From Candidatus Dormiibacterota bacterium (GTDB lineage Bacteria > Chloroflexota > Dormibacteria > Dormibacterales > Dormibacteraceae), in the NCBI GenBank assembly GCA_003139695.1, contig PLJM01000011.1:1-64000 (forward strand): a DNA stretch of 64,000 nucleotides, in the 5' to 3' direction. A model generated the notes under the pieces. It saw only the letters and a program-made list of their open reading frames with translations. It was not told the DNA's origin and did no database searches. Positions 45,210-54,235 of the stretch are shown here, piece by piece; within the stretch, counting starts at the first letter, position 1; the number at the start of each line of letters is the position of its first letter. Position numbers and translations under genes: made by a program.

Positions 45210-46868
45210 TCATTTACCGCCGGTCACCCAGATGCTCGTGAGGACGAGCGGCCAGACAGGGTGCAGCTGATAGCCGTGAACCCGCGTGGCCGAGACGCTG
45301 GTTTCCAACGTTGAGTACATCGGCACCCACGGGAAGTCCTGGCCGGCGACGATGTCCTGGATCTGCTGGTAGAGCTTTAGACGGTCTGCAGAGTTCGTGT
45401 CTCCGCGGGCCTGGTCGTCAAGAGTGTCGAGCTGCTTGTTGCAGTAGAAGGCGACGTTGCCACCGTTGGCAGTGACGTTGGCCGCGGTGCAAGTGAGGAT
45501 CGGGTCGATGAAGTCGGAGGGGTCGGGGAAGTCCTGGATCCAGCCGTCATAGCTCAGAGCCGTCGTGTTCGGCTTTCCCGTCACATCCAGGAACGCTGGA
45601 AACGACAGGCCTTTGAGGTTGATGGTGATTCCAACCGACTGGAAGTCCTGCTGGATGGCCGATGCCAGGTTGTCGGAGTCGGCATTGACCTTTGCGTAGA
45701 CGAGGTCCTGCGCTGGGAACGGATGGCTAGGCCCATAGCCGGCCTGAGTCAGCAACGCCTTCGCCTTATCGAGGCTCTGGCCTTTGGCGTCCAGGCCAAG
45801 GGGGTTGTAGTTCGGAACGAATCCTGGCATCGGCGGGGCCTGGATGCCGTTGTTGATCACGCCCCGGCCGTTGAGCACCTTGATCTGGTTGGCCTTGTTC
45901 ACGACCATGTTGAATGCCTGCCGGACCAGCTTGTTGTCGAACGGTTTCACGTTGACGTTCATGCCGAGGTACCAGATGTCGACGTTCGGAGCCTTAACGA
46001 TCCGGCTCTTGAAAGTGGGGTCGGTTGACAGCTGGATGTACTGCGCCGAGGGCATGTTGATGTCCGGCTGGACGAGGTCCGCCTGTCCCTGCTGCATGCG
46101 TAGGAAGCCGACCTGGGCGTCGACGCCGATCTGAAAATCGACCTCGTTGAGGTAGGCCGGCGTGCCGAAGTAGCTCGGGTTCTTCTTCAGCACCAAGAGC
46201 TGGCCGGGGGTCCATGTCGCGAGTGTGAAAGGCCCGGTGCCGACGGGGTGGTGTGCGTAGTCGGTGCCGGCCGCTGTCACCGCTTCCTTCGGAATCACAA
46301 ATCCGAAAGGCATGGCCAGCACGTTGAGAAAGGACTGGTTGGGGGAGTCGAGGTCGATCTCCAGGGTGTACGGGTCGATAACCTTGATCCCGCTGATGCC
46401 GGTGGCCTTGCCGCTGTAGAAGTCAGCTGTGCCGGACACGGAGCCCCAGAACGGGCCGCCGGTCATCGGTCCCTGGGTCTTGGGATTGAGCATCCTTTCA
46501 AACGAGTACTTGAAGTCGTCGGCCGTGACTTCGCGCCCGTTGCTGAACTTGACACCGTGGCGGAGCGTGAACGTGTACGTCTTTCCGTCACTGCTGATGG
46601 TCGGCATGGCCGCGGCGATGTCCGGCCCAAGCTGGGTGGTGAATCCCTGGTAGTCCAGAAGCCCGTTGTAGATGGCGCGCTCAACCGACCAGCTATCTGT
46701 GTCGTAAGCGACCGCGGGGTCGAGCGTCTTGAAGTCGTCCTTCATCGCAATGTTCAAAGTGCCGCCGGATACGGGCGTGTCTGACGTCCCTGAGCTCGTG
46801 TTGCCGCATGCGGCCAGGAGCATTACTCCGGCGGCAAACGCCGCCACCGATCTGACGTGATACCTCAT
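45210..46868 (-). CDS. oppA: Peptide-binding lipoprotein (OppA/DppA, SBP family 5)
   Basis: Extracellular substrate-binding protein, 552 aa. The signal peptide ends in a lipobox, FAAGVMLLAACGN, so the protein is lipid-anchored. The mature protein starts with GGTLNIAMKDDFKTLDPAVAYD and continues with TITLRHGVKFSNGREVTADDFKYSFER-like residues (seen as YTFTLRHGVKFSNGREV), the family 5 signature. The C-terminus follows the usual VSATRVHGYQLHPVW pattern. It lies second in the operon, between oppC and oppB, an unusual order. Confidence 0.93.
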   Translation of the reverse strand: MRYHVRSVAAFAAGVMLLAACGNTSSGTSDTPVSGGTLNIAMKDDFKTLDPAVAYDTDSWSVERAIYNGLLDYQGFTTQLGPDIAAAMPTISSDGKTYTFTLRHGVKFSNGREVTADDFKYSFERMLNPKTQGPMTGGPFWGSVSGTADFYSGKATGISGIKVIDPYTLEIDLDSPNQSFLNVLAMPFGFVIPKEAVTAAGTDYAHHPVGTGPFTLATWTPGQLLVLKKNPSYFGTPAYLNEVDFQIGVDAQVGFLRMQQGQADLVQPDINMPSAQYIQLSTDPTFKSRIVKAPNVDIWYLGMNVNVKPFDNKLVRQAFNMVVNKANQIKVLNGRGVINNGIQAPPMPGFVPNYNPLGLDAKGQSLDKAKALLTQAGYGPSHPFPAQDLVYAKVNADSDNLASAIQQDFQSVGITINLKGLSFPAFLDVTGKPNTTALSYDGWIQDFPDPSDFIDPILTCTAANVTANGGNVAFYCNKQLDTLDDQARGDTNSADRLKLYQQIQDIVAGQDFPWVPMYSTLETSVSATRVHGYQLHPVWPLVLTSIWVTGGK

Positions 46869-46897
46869 GTGTCTCCTCCTCTCAATGTTTCGCGTGG

Positions 46898-47860
46898 TTA
46901 GGCGGACTCGGCTTCAACTGGGGTCCGCGGGCTCGTAACCAGGGCTTGACCTCCAGCCGAGAATCCACCGACAACTCTCTTCACCAGCGACCTGTGGCGG
47001 GGATCGAGGGCGTCACGCAACCCGTCGCTGATCAGGTTGAACGCCAGGACTGTGAGCAGGATCATCAGGCCGGGAAAGATCACCAGCCAGGGCGCCAGGA
47101 ACATGTAGCTCTGCCCGTCCGAGACCATCTTTCCCCAGTCCGACGTGGGTGGCTGCACACCGATGCCGATGAAGCTGAGGATGGATTCCGTGCTGATGCT
47201 GGTGGCGATACCGATGGTTCCGTACACGATGATCACCGGCACCAGGTGGGGAAGGATGTGGCGAAAGAGAATGTGGCGCGGCGCGCCTCCGGATGATCGA
47301 GCCGCCTCGATGAACTCCACCTCTTTGAGCGAGAGCACCTGGCCGCGAACAATTCGGGCCACCGCCGTCCAGTAGAAGAGGGCGATGACGGCGGCGATCA
47401 CCAGCACGTTGCCGCCGCGCTGCAGGATGGCGATCAAGGCGATCGAGAAGAGAAGAACCGGGAAGGCCATCATCACGTCGGTGAAGCGCATCAGGATCAT
47501 GTCGACCCACTTGCCGAAGTAGGCGGCGACCGTGCCGACGATCACGCCCACCACCAGGGCCATTCCGTTCGCGATGAAGCCGATGAACAGCGAGATGCGG
47601 GCGCCCCAGATCAGCCGGCTGAACAGGTCCCGTCCATTCGGATCGCTGCCAAGCCAGAAGACCGAACCTGGCGCAATGGGCCTGCCATCCAGCGGGAGCA
47701 GCTCGTAATAGCCGTGGTTGGGGTCGCGGAGCGGCAAGATCGGCGCGAAGACTGCCAGCAGCACCAGCAGGACGATGAAGCCGGTGCCCACGAGGGCCAG
47801 GCGTTCACGTCGAAAGCGACGCCACAAAAGCAATACGGAGCCTGCCGAGTCGGACTCCAT
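46898..47860 (-). CDS. oppC: Peptide ABC transporter permease (OppC type)
   Basis: Membrane permease of 320 aa and first gene of the opp operon. Characteristic parts are the N-terminal LLWRRFRRERLALVGTGFIVLLVLLAVFAP (seen as a basic stretch and first helix), LGSDPNGRDLFSRLIWGARISLFIG (the OppC signature) and the ATPase loop FIEAARSSGGAPRHILFRHILPHL. GAGGGGG precedes the ATG at 47860. The upstream region has a TATACT -10-like box with no clear -35. The product pairs with OppB. Confidence 0.92.
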   Translation of the reverse strand: MESDSAGSVLLLWRRFRRERLALVGTGFIVLLVLLAVFAPILPLRDPNHGYYELLPLDGRPIAPGSVFWLGSDPNGRDLFSRLIWGARISLFIGFIANGMALVVGVIVGTVAAYFGKWVDMILMRFTDVMMAFPVLLFSIALIAILQRGGNVLVIAAVIALFYWTAVARIVRGQVLSLKEVEFIEAARSSGGAPRHILFRHILPHLVPVIIVYGTIGIATSISTESILSFIGIGVQPPTSDWGKMVSDGQSYMFLAPWLVIFPGLMILLTVLAFNLISDGLRDALDPRHRSLVKRVVGGFSAGGQALVTSPRTPVEAESA

Positions 47861-47941
47861 CTACCCCCTCGCTGCCAGCTTCAGGTCGGGCCCAGTATAG
47901 GCACCCGACGATCAAACGTTTGCGCAATCCTGAAACACCGG

Positions 47942-47982
47942 CCGCGCCGGGTCAATTAGTCGCTTGAGCGGCCCCGGCGCGG
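47942..47982. terminator. 10-bp inverted repeat after the lipoprotein pair
   Basis: CCGCGCCGGG at 47942-47951 and CCCGGCGCGG at 47973-47982 are perfect inverted repeats with a 21-nt loop. They lie just downstream of the lipoprotein stop at 47997 and upstream of oppC. They may form the 3' end of the lipoprotein transcript. Confidence 0.45.
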
Positions 47983-47996
47983 TGCGGTTCAGCTGC

Positions 47997-49145
47997 TCAC
48001 GCCGCGCCGACGTGGGGCCACGAGTCGAACACCGCGATGTCGACCGAGGGGCGTTGTGTCTGCACGACCAGGTCGTCGAGGAAAGTCCGGCCGGTCAGCG
48101 GCGGTCCTCCGATCCCGCATTGCGTTTGTGCGCATGAGGCCTCCTCCGCGTACCAGACCAGGGTGGAGTTCAAGAACACCGCGGCGGTGCCGAAATTGGA
48201 GCTGTACATGTTGATCTCCGCCACCGGCTGATCGGTCAACCGCAGGTAACCGAGCACGTGATTGCCCGACCCGTACGCGACCGTGTAGACGATCCGCAGG
48301 CCGTCAGCGCTTGGCCAAGGATGAATCCACCTGAGACCTGGCACCACGTTCTGCGCGCCGGCCTTCAGGTCCCACGACTCCACCCCCCAGATGGTCCGGA
48401 AGTAAAGGCTCGCGCCTGATCCTGTCCAGGTCGCCATCGTCCCGTCTCTCCGGCTGTAGACGAGCTTGTGGTCTGACAGACGGACGATCTGGAACGGAGC
48501 CGCGGCCGAATCTGATCCGGTGAAGGTGTTCTCAAATGCGACGTACTGTCCGTCGGCCGAGAAGCCGGTCATCCCATCGTCGGATTCGGGGTCGACGCCG
48601 CGGCCCGGTATCGGGCCGAAGCGGCTGAGCGTGACGTCGCCTGCCGCCGACAGCAAATGCCACGCAACGCCACCAGAGTCGGAGCTCAGGTAGCTGAGGG
48701 TTTTCCCGTCCGGGCTCCAGGCGTAAACCCAGTACATGAATGCAGCGTCAGTCCAGCGGCGCACCAATGACGTGCGCTGGGTCAGAAGGTCCGCCACGTA
48801 CAAGGCTCCGTTGCCGGTCGCATTCTCAACGATGTACGAGACGTGATTGCTGTCCTTGAAACGGGGGTAAGTGGCGCCCGTGCCGTGAATCAGGCATCGA
48901 GATATTGGATTGGACAGGTCGCTGATGTCACGGATGGAGACTCCGATCCTGTCAGGCAACGTGACGAGCGTCAGATTGGCCCCGGCGGGAATGCGGGAGC
49001 CGCATGTCAGCGGCGCCGGCGCGGGGGATGCAGTCCCTCCTGCCGTCGGGCTCGGGAAATTAACGGTAGGGCTGGTGGAAGCGAGTGGCGAGTTGGTGCA
49101 CGCGACGAGCGTTACCAGCGTCAGTACGAGAACCGTGCCTTTCAT
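47997..49145 (-). CDS. Beta-propeller lipoprotein (PD40/TolB-like repeats), second of pair
   Basis: A 382-aa secreted lipoprotein. The signal MKGTVLVLTLVTLVACTN has a lipobox, followed by a Ser/Thr/Pro-rich linker. Repeated motifs of the form SPDGKTLSYLSSD, SADGQYVAFEN and SADGLRIVYTV are PD40/TolB-type propeller blades. It is a clear paralogue of the upstream gene at 49171, with the same order of motifs (DLSNPISRCL, PIPGRGVDPESDDG, GASLYFRTIWGVESWD). The pair are 25 bp apart and probably co-transcribed. The ligand is unknown. Confidence 0.8.
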   Translation of the reverse strand: MKGTVLVLTLVTLVACTNSPLASTSPTVNFPSPTAGGTASPAPAPLTCGSRIPAGANLTLVTLPDRIGVSIRDISDLSNPISRCLIHGTGATYPRFKDSNHVSYIVENATGNGALYVADLLTQRTSLVRRWTDAAFMYWVYAWSPDGKTLSYLSSDSGGVAWHLLSAAGDVTLSRFGPIPGRGVDPESDDGMTGFSADGQYVAFENTFTGSDSAAAPFQIVRLSDHKLVYSRRDGTMATWTGSGASLYFRTIWGVESWDLKAGAQNVVPGLRWIHPWPSADGLRIVYTVAYGSGNHVLGYLRLTDQPVAEINMYSSNFGTAAVFLNSTLVWYAEEASCAQTQCGIGGPPLTGRTFLDDLVVQTQRPSVDIAVFDSWPHVGAA

Positions 49146-49170
49146 GTGAGGCAGCGCATGAGCGGTTGCG

Positions 49171-50313
49171 CTAAACAGAATGAGGCCATGAGTCGAAGAA
49201 GGCCGTGATGATCGACACGCTTTCCGTCCTGGCCACCACGTCGTAGATGTAGGTCTTGCCTGTCAACTTTGGTTCGCCCAGTCCGCAAACCGCGTTAGCG
49301 CCACTGCAGATGGCTTCTTCTGCATACCACATCAATGTGGGGGTCAGGAATGCAGCGCCGATGCGCGGTCGGGTCGAGACGCGAATCGCTTGTCCGTCCG
49401 CGGTTTGCACGTACCCGGGGTAGTGGTAGCCGTTGCTGTCAGCGTCCACATAAGCGATTCGCAATCCGTCCGCGCTGGTCCATGGGTGGATCCAGCGAAA
49501 GCCTTGCGGAACCAGAATCCGCGACCCGACTGTTGCATCCCACGACAACACTCCGGATGTGGTGCGGTAGTAGAGGGTTGCGCCGGTGGACGCCCATGTC
49601 GCCATGGTTCCGTCCGTCCGGCTGTAGACCAGCTTGTGGTCGGAGAGGCGAACAATACCCGGCGCGCTCGCGGTGTGGCTGAACGTCTGCTCGATGGCCA
49701 CGTACTTTCCGTCGGCGGAGAAGCCGACCATCGCGTCGTCGTTGTTGGGGTCGGCATCTCGCCCAGGGATTGATCCGAGGTCGCTCAACGTCACGTCGCC
49801 GGAGGCCGACAGCAAGTGCCATGCGACCTTGTCGCCGTTGGAGCTGAGGTAGGTCAGGGTATTGCCGTCAGGGCTAAAGGCGTAGACCCAGTACAGCGAG
49901 CCCTGGTTGCTCCATGAGCGAACCAACCGATTGGAGGAGTTACTGAGGTCGACGACGTACAACGCGCTCCGGCCGGAGGTGTCGCTGACGATGTAGGAGA
50001 CGTGGGTGGCGTCGACGAAGCGATAGTAGGCGCCGCCGGCGAAGGTGCAGCGGGTGATCGGGTGGGCGATGTCGGTGATGTCGCGCACCACGACGGGGCT
50101 GCCCTTGGCCAGAACCACGAGCGCCAGCTGGTCACCGGCGGGGATTTGCGAGGTGCATACCGTGGCCACAGGCGGCGCGGGGCTGGCAGTCGCGGCGGGC
50201 GTGACTGTTGCTGTGCGGCTCGTGGAGGTGGTCGGAGTCGCGGTCGGCGAGCCGGTGCAAGCGGCCAGCAAGAAGAGCGCCGCTGCAAGAGCGGTCCGTC
50301 TCATATGAGCCAT
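49171..50313 (-). CDS. Beta-propeller lipoprotein (PD40/TolB-like repeats), first of pair
   Basis: A 380-aa secreted lipoprotein, paralogue of the next gene. The signal RRTALAAALFLLAACTGS ends in a lipobox cysteine, followed by a Thr/Pro/Ala-rich linker. Propeller motifs include SPDGNTLTYLSSN, SADGKYVAIEQ and SADGLRIAYVDAD. The preferred start is the ATG at 50313, with AAGGTGG just before it; ATG at 50304 is nearly as good. Differences between the copies are concentrated at the C-terminus (VCGLGEPKLTGKTYIYDVVART here). Their position between the opp operon and pepF does not by itself give a role. Confidence 0.8.
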   Translation of the reverse strand: MAHMRRTALAAALFLLAACTGSPTATPTTSTSRTATVTPAATASPAPPVATVCTSQIPAGDQLALVVLAKGSPVVVRDITDIAHPITRCTFAGGAYYRFVDATHVSYIVSDTSGRSALYVVDLSNSSNRLVRSWSNQGSLYWVYAFSPDGNTLTYLSSNGDKVAWHLLSASGDVTLSDLGSIPGRDADPNNDDAMVGFSADGKYVAIEQTFSHTASAPGIVRLSDHKLVYSRTDGTMATWASTGATLYYRTTSGVLSWDATVGSRILVPQGFRWIHPWTSADGLRIAYVDADSNGYHYPGYVQTADGQAIRVSTRPRIGAAFLTPTLMWYAEEAICSGANAVCGLGEPKLTGKTYIYDVVARTESVSIITAFFDSWPHSV

Positions 50314-50365
50314 AACGCCACCTTCGAATACCCGTTACGAGGGATGAAACTCGCCCATTGAGCCG

Positions 50366-50371
50366 TATCCT
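50366..50371 (+). promoter_or_regulatory. -10 box of pepF (leaderless)
   Basis: TATCCT ends eight bases before the GTG at 50380. Confidence 0.45.
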
Positions 50372-50379
50372 GACCCGCC

Positions 50380-52170
50380 GTGGCAAGAGCGGTGAAGCAG
50401 ACAGGCGCTGAGATGGTTCGCTGGGACCTCAGCGACCTCTTCGCATCGCCGACCGATCCGAAAATCGAGGCGGCGCTGGCCGGCTCGCTCGATCGGGCGA
50501 TCGCATTCGAGGCCAAGTACAAGGATCGCGTGGCCACCCTCGAGCCGTCCGAGTTCGCGGCGATGATGCGCGAGCTGGAGGACGACGAGGACGCCGCCGC
50601 CCGACCCGAGGTGTACGCGTACCTCCTGCACAGCCAGAACACCCACGACCCTGCCGCCGGCCGGCTGCTCTCCCGAGCTCGCGAGGCGAGCGCCGAGCGA
50701 GGAAGCCACGCTGTTTTCTTCACCCTCGAGCTGGCCCAGACAAGCGACGAGCAGGCAGCGCGCCTGTTCGCCAACCCCGACTCCGCCAGGTACCGGCATG
50801 CTGTCGAGGAGGCCCGCAAGTTCCGGCCGCACCAGCTGTCGGAGCCGGAGGAGCGCGTCCTTACTGACTACAGCCCCGTCGTCAATTCGGCCTGGACGCG
50901 GCTGTTCGAGGAGCTGTGCGCGGGGATCAGGGTCGACGTCGATGATCAAGAGCTGGCGCTCGCCGAGGCCCTCACCCTGCTGCAGGAGCCCGACCGAGAG
51001 GTTCGCCGCCGGGCCAGCGGCGCCATCACCGTCGCGCTCGGGACCGACGTTCGCACCCGCGCCTACATCTTCAACGTGGTCCTGCAGGAGAAGGCGATCG
51101 ACGATCGGTTGCGGAAGTTTCCTTCGTGGGTCTCGTCGCGGAACCTGGCGAACGAGACGTCCGATGCGGCGGTCCAGGCGCTGGTTGAGGCGGTGACCGG
51201 GAGATACGACATCTGCGCTCGTTATTACCGCGTCAAACGAAAGCTCCTCGGAGTGGGTGAGCTGCACGAGTGGGACCGGTATGCGCCGATCGAGGAGGCC
51301 AAGCGCGAGGTGTCGTGGGACGACGCCAAGGAGATAGTGCTCGGCTCGTACAACCGCTTCTCCAAGACGGCGGGGGCGCTGGTCGAACAGTTCTTTACGC
51401 ACCCCTGGATCGACGCTCCGGTGGTACCGGATAAGGCCGGCGGCGCCTACTGCATGCCGGTGACGCCACGCCACCACCCCTACGTGATGCTCAACTTCAC
51501 CGGCAAGCTGCGCGATGTCACCACGCTCGCGCACGAGCTGGGGCACGGACTTCACGACCTGCTCGCGTCGAAGCAGCACAGCTTCGACTACAACCCGCCG
51601 CTCACCCTCGCGGAGACCGCTTCGGTGTTCGGGGAGGCGCTGACCTTCGACCGGATCATGAGCGAGGAGAAGGACCCGAAGGTCCGCCTCGCCATGCTCT
51701 GCACCCAGTGCGAGGATGCATTCGCCACCGTGTTCCGGCAGGTCGCGTTCAACCGTTTCGAGGATGCGTGCCACACCGCCCGGCGCACCGAGGGCGAGCT
51801 CTCCGTGGAGCAGCTGGGGGAGATCTACCAATCGAAGCTGCAGCCGATGTTCGGGGATGCCCTCATCCTCACCGACGAGCACAAGGGCTGGTGGAGCTAC
51901 GTGGAGCACTTCCTGCACACGCCGGGCTACGTCTACGCGTACGCCTTCGGCAACCTGCTCGCGCTCGCCGTGTACGAGCGTTTCCTGGAGCAGGGGCCGG
52001 CGTTCGTGGACGACTACCTGGAGTTCCTGGCCGCGGGCGGGTCGACGCCGCCGGATGAGCTGGTCAAGCGCCTGGGGATGGACATCACGGATCCGGACTT
52101 CTGGGACGCGGGCCTGAGGATCCTGGACGGGATGGTGACGCAGGTGGAGGAGCTGGCCGCGCAGGCCTGA
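50380..52170 (+). CDS. M3 family oligoendopeptidase (PepF-like)
   Basis: A zinc metallopeptidase of 596 aa that degrades short peptides in the cytoplasm. The catalytic motif is HELGHGLHDLLA near residue 386, with the third ligand glutamate in NPPLTLAETASVFGEALTF about 25 residues later. The C-terminal HFLHTPGYVYAYAFGNLLALAVYERF is also typical of PepF. The gene starts with GTG; a later ATG (VRWDLSDLFA) is possible. It faces away from the propeller lipoprotein pair, with opp beyond them, and together with the iminopeptidase-like gene suggests peptide use. A paired repeat follows its stop codon by 14 bases. Confidence 0.93.
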   Translation: MARAVKQTGAEMVRWDLSDLFASPTDPKIEAALAGSLDRAIAFEAKYKDRVATLEPSEFAAMMRELEDDEDAAARPEVYAYLLHSQNTHDPAAGRLLSRAREASAERGSHAVFFTLELAQTSDEQAARLFANPDSARYRHAVEEARKFRPHQLSEPEERVLTDYSPVVNSAWTRLFEELCAGIRVDVDDQELALAEALTLLQEPDREVRRRASGAITVALGTDVRTRAYIFNVVLQEKAIDDRLRKFPSWVSSRNLANETSDAAVQALVEAVTGRYDICARYYRVKRKLLGVGELHEWDRYAPIEEAKREVSWDDAKEIVLGSYNRFSKTAGALVEQFFTHPWIDAPVVPDKAGGAYCMPVTPRHHPYVMLNFTGKLRDVTTLAHELGHGLHDLLASKQHSFDYNPPLTLAETASVFGEALTFDRIMSEEKDPKVRLAMLCTQCEDAFATVFRQVAFNRFEDACHTARRTEGELSVEQLGEIYQSKLQPMFGDALILTDEHKGWWSYVEHFLHTPGYVYAYAFGNLLALAVYERFLEQGPAFVDDYLEFLAAGGSTPPDELVKRLGMDITDPDFWDAGLRILDGMVTQVEELAAQA

Positions 52171-52184
52171 GGCGCCGGCGTCCC

Positions 52185-52256
52185 GCCATTCGGGCACTTT
52201 TCGTCCCATCCCGGGCTGATTGCGGCGCCATTCGGGCACTTTTGGCTGTATCCGCC
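52185..52256 (+). repeat. Paired-palindrome intergenic element, copy E
   Basis: Units GCCATTCGGGCACTTTT at 52185 and GCCATTCGGGCACTTTTGG at 52227 are almost identical direct repeats, exactly 42 bp apart. The spacer ATCCCGGGCTGATTGCG aligns with those of copies C and D. It lies between pepF and the pentose phosphate operon. Confidence 0.75.
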
Positions 52257-52302
52257 GACCACCTCCGGGGGGTGTTTTCGTGCAACCGATAGACTTACCC
52301 TG

Positions 52303-52350
52303 TTGGCGCACTGCGCGCCCCATGGGGTCCCCCCACAACTGGTTGTGGGG
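52303..52350. promoter_or_regulatory. Run of inverted repeats in the tkt leader
   Basis: Three dyads follow each other directly: GGCGCACTGCGCGCC, CCCCATGGGG and CCCCACAACTGGTTGTGGGG (9-bp arms). The last ends one base before the ribosome site TAGGGAG of tkt. A TAGACT -10-like box lies upstream near 52291. The structure could hide or expose the ribosome site, or be a repressor-binding site for the pentose phosphate operon. Confidence 0.45.
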
Positions 52351-52362
52351 TAGGGAGTGCAC

Positions 52363-54231
52363 ATGACGGTCACCACCGAGACGCTCGCCACCACCGATCT
52401 CGAGTTCACGCGGCAGCTCGGGCAGCAGCTGCGGGTCGATTCCATCCGCTCCAGCACCGCCGCGGGCTCCGGCCACCCCACCTCCTCGATGTCCGCCGCC
52501 GACCTCATCGCGGTCCTCATCGCCCGCTACCTCCAGTACGACTGGGCCAAGCCCAAGGACCCCAACAACGACCACTTGATCTACTCCAAGGGCCACGCCT
52601 CGCCCCTCTGCTACGCTATGTTCAAGGCCGTGGGCGCGATCTCGGACGCCGAGATGATGACCTTCCGCAAGTTCGGCTCCCGCATGCAGGGCCACCCCAC
52701 GCCCGCAATCCCCTGGGTCGACGTGGCCACCGGCTCCCTGGGCCAGGGCCTCCCGATCTCCGTCGGCATCGCCCTGGCGGGCAAGAACCTCGACAAGCTC
52801 CCCTTCCACGTCTGGACCCTCTGCGGCGACTCCGAGCTGGCCGAGGGCTCGATCTGGGAGGCCTTCGACAAGGCCGGCCACTACCAGCTGTCCAACCTCA
52901 CCGCCATCCTCGACATCAACCGCCTGGGCCAGCGCGGCGAAACCGAGTTCGGCTGGACCCTCGACACCTACCGGCGCCGGATCGAGGCCTTCGGCTGCTT
53001 CCCGATCGTCATCGACGGCCACGACGTGGCCGCCATCGACAGGGCTTACGGCAGCGCCCTCTCCTCGACCGGCAAGCCCACCGTGATCATCGCCAAGACG
53101 ATCAAGGGCAAGGGCTTCTCGGAGATCGAGAACAAGGAAGGCTGGCACGGCAAGGTGCTGCCGCCGGACATGGCCGAGCGCGCGATCAAAGAGCTCGGCG
53201 GTATCCGCCACCTCAAGGTCAAGACCGCCAAGCCGGAAGCCACGCCAAGAACGGTCAAGCGCCCCGAGGCGGTGGTCACCCTGCCCACCTACAAGAAAGA
53301 GGACAAGGTCGCGACGCGCAAGGCCTACGGCGATGCGCTGGTCGCGCTGGGCGTGCTGCCCGACGTCGTCGCAATGGATGCCGAGGTCTCGAACTCGACC
53401 CACGCGGACGAGTTCAAGAACGCCTACCCCGACCGCTTCTTCGAGATGTGGATCGCCGAGCAGCAGCTGGTGTCCACCGCCGTCGGGATGAGCGTGAGGG
53501 GCTACCGGCCGTTCGCCTCCACGTTCGCCGCCTTCTTCTCGCGCGCCTACGACTTCATCCGCATGGCCGGCATCTCGCAGGCCAACATCCGCCTCGTCGG
53601 CTCGCACGCCGGGACCGAGATCGGCCAGGACGGCCCCTCACAGATGGCCCTCGAGGACCTCGCCTCGCTCCGCGCCGTCCACGGCTCGACGGTCCTCTAT
53701 CCGTGCGACCCCAACCAGACGGCCAAGCTCGTGCGGGTGATGGCCGACACCCTGGGCATCGTCTACATGCGCACGACCCGAGGCGCCTACCCCACCATCT
53801 ACGGCCCGACCGAGGTGTTCAAGGTGGGGGGCTCGAAGGTGCTGCGCCAGAGCGCCAAGGACAAGGTCACCCTGATCGGCGCCGGCGTCACGCTGCACGC
53901 CTGCCTGGCCGCGGCCGACACACTGGCTGAGAAGAAGATCGCGGCCCGTGTGATCGACCTCTACTCGGTCAAGCCGGTGGATGTGAAGACACTCAAAGAC
54001 GCAGCCAAGGTGACCAAGGGCCGCTTCGTGATCGTCGAGGACCACTACCCCGAGGGCGGGCTGGGCGCAGCCGTCATGGAGGCGCTTGCCGCCGACGCGC
54101 CTCCGCGCGTCGCTCACCTGGCGGTACGAGATCTCCCCGGTTCAGGCAAGCCCGAGGAGCTGATGAACGCGGCAGGCATCACCGCCAAGCACATCGTCGC
54201 GGCCGCGGCCAAGCTGCTCAAGGCAAAGTAA
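52363..54231 (+). CDS. tkt: Transketolase
   Basis: Transfers two-carbon ketol units between sugar phosphates with thiamine diphosphate. The 622-aa protein starts at the ATG at 52363 after TAGGGAG. The N-terminal half has GSGHPTSSMSAADLIAVL and the cofactor motif CGDSELAEGSIWEAFDKA...LDINRLGQ. The pyrimidine domain has the activating glutamate in FFEMWIAEQQLVSTAVGMS, and the C-terminal domain ends with the GLGAAVMEALA region. It resembles long actinobacterial/archaeal-type transketolase rather than a DXS enzyme. It is the first gene of the pentose phosphate operon. Confidence 0.93.
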   Translation: MTVTTETLATTDLEFTRQLGQQLRVDSIRSSTAAGSGHPTSSMSAADLIAVLIARYLQYDWAKPKDPNNDHLIYSKGHASPLCYAMFKAVGAISDAEMMTFRKFGSRMQGHPTPAIPWVDVATGSLGQGLPISVGIALAGKNLDKLPFHVWTLCGDSELAEGSIWEAFDKAGHYQLSNLTAILDINRLGQRGETEFGWTLDTYRRRIEAFGCFPIVIDGHDVAAIDRAYGSALSSTGKPTVIIAKTIKGKGFSEIENKEGWHGKVLPPDMAERAIKELGGIRHLKVKTAKPEATPRTVKRPEAVVTLPTYKKEDKVATRKAYGDALVALGVLPDVVAMDAEVSNSTHADEFKNAYPDRFFEMWIAEQQLVSTAVGMSVRGYRPFASTFAAFFSRAYDFIRMAGISQANIRLVGSHAGTEIGQDGPSQMALEDLASLRAVHGSTVLYPCDPNQTAKLVRVMADTLGIVYMRTTRGAYPTIYGPTEVFKVGGSKVLRQSAKDKVTLIGAGVTLHACLAAADTLAEKKIAARVIDLYSVKPVDVKTLKDAAKVTKGRFVIVEDHYPEGGLGAAVMEALAADAPPRVAHLAVRDLPGSGKPEELMNAAGITAKHIVAAAAKLLKAK

Positions 54232-54235
54232 AGCG

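Noticed and set aside
50335-53607. Very long minus-strand open frame (1090 codons) opposite pepF and tkt
   Set aside because: It is antisense to two well-identified genes, has no recognisable domain and biased His/Gly/Arg-rich composition. High GC content makes such antisense frames common.
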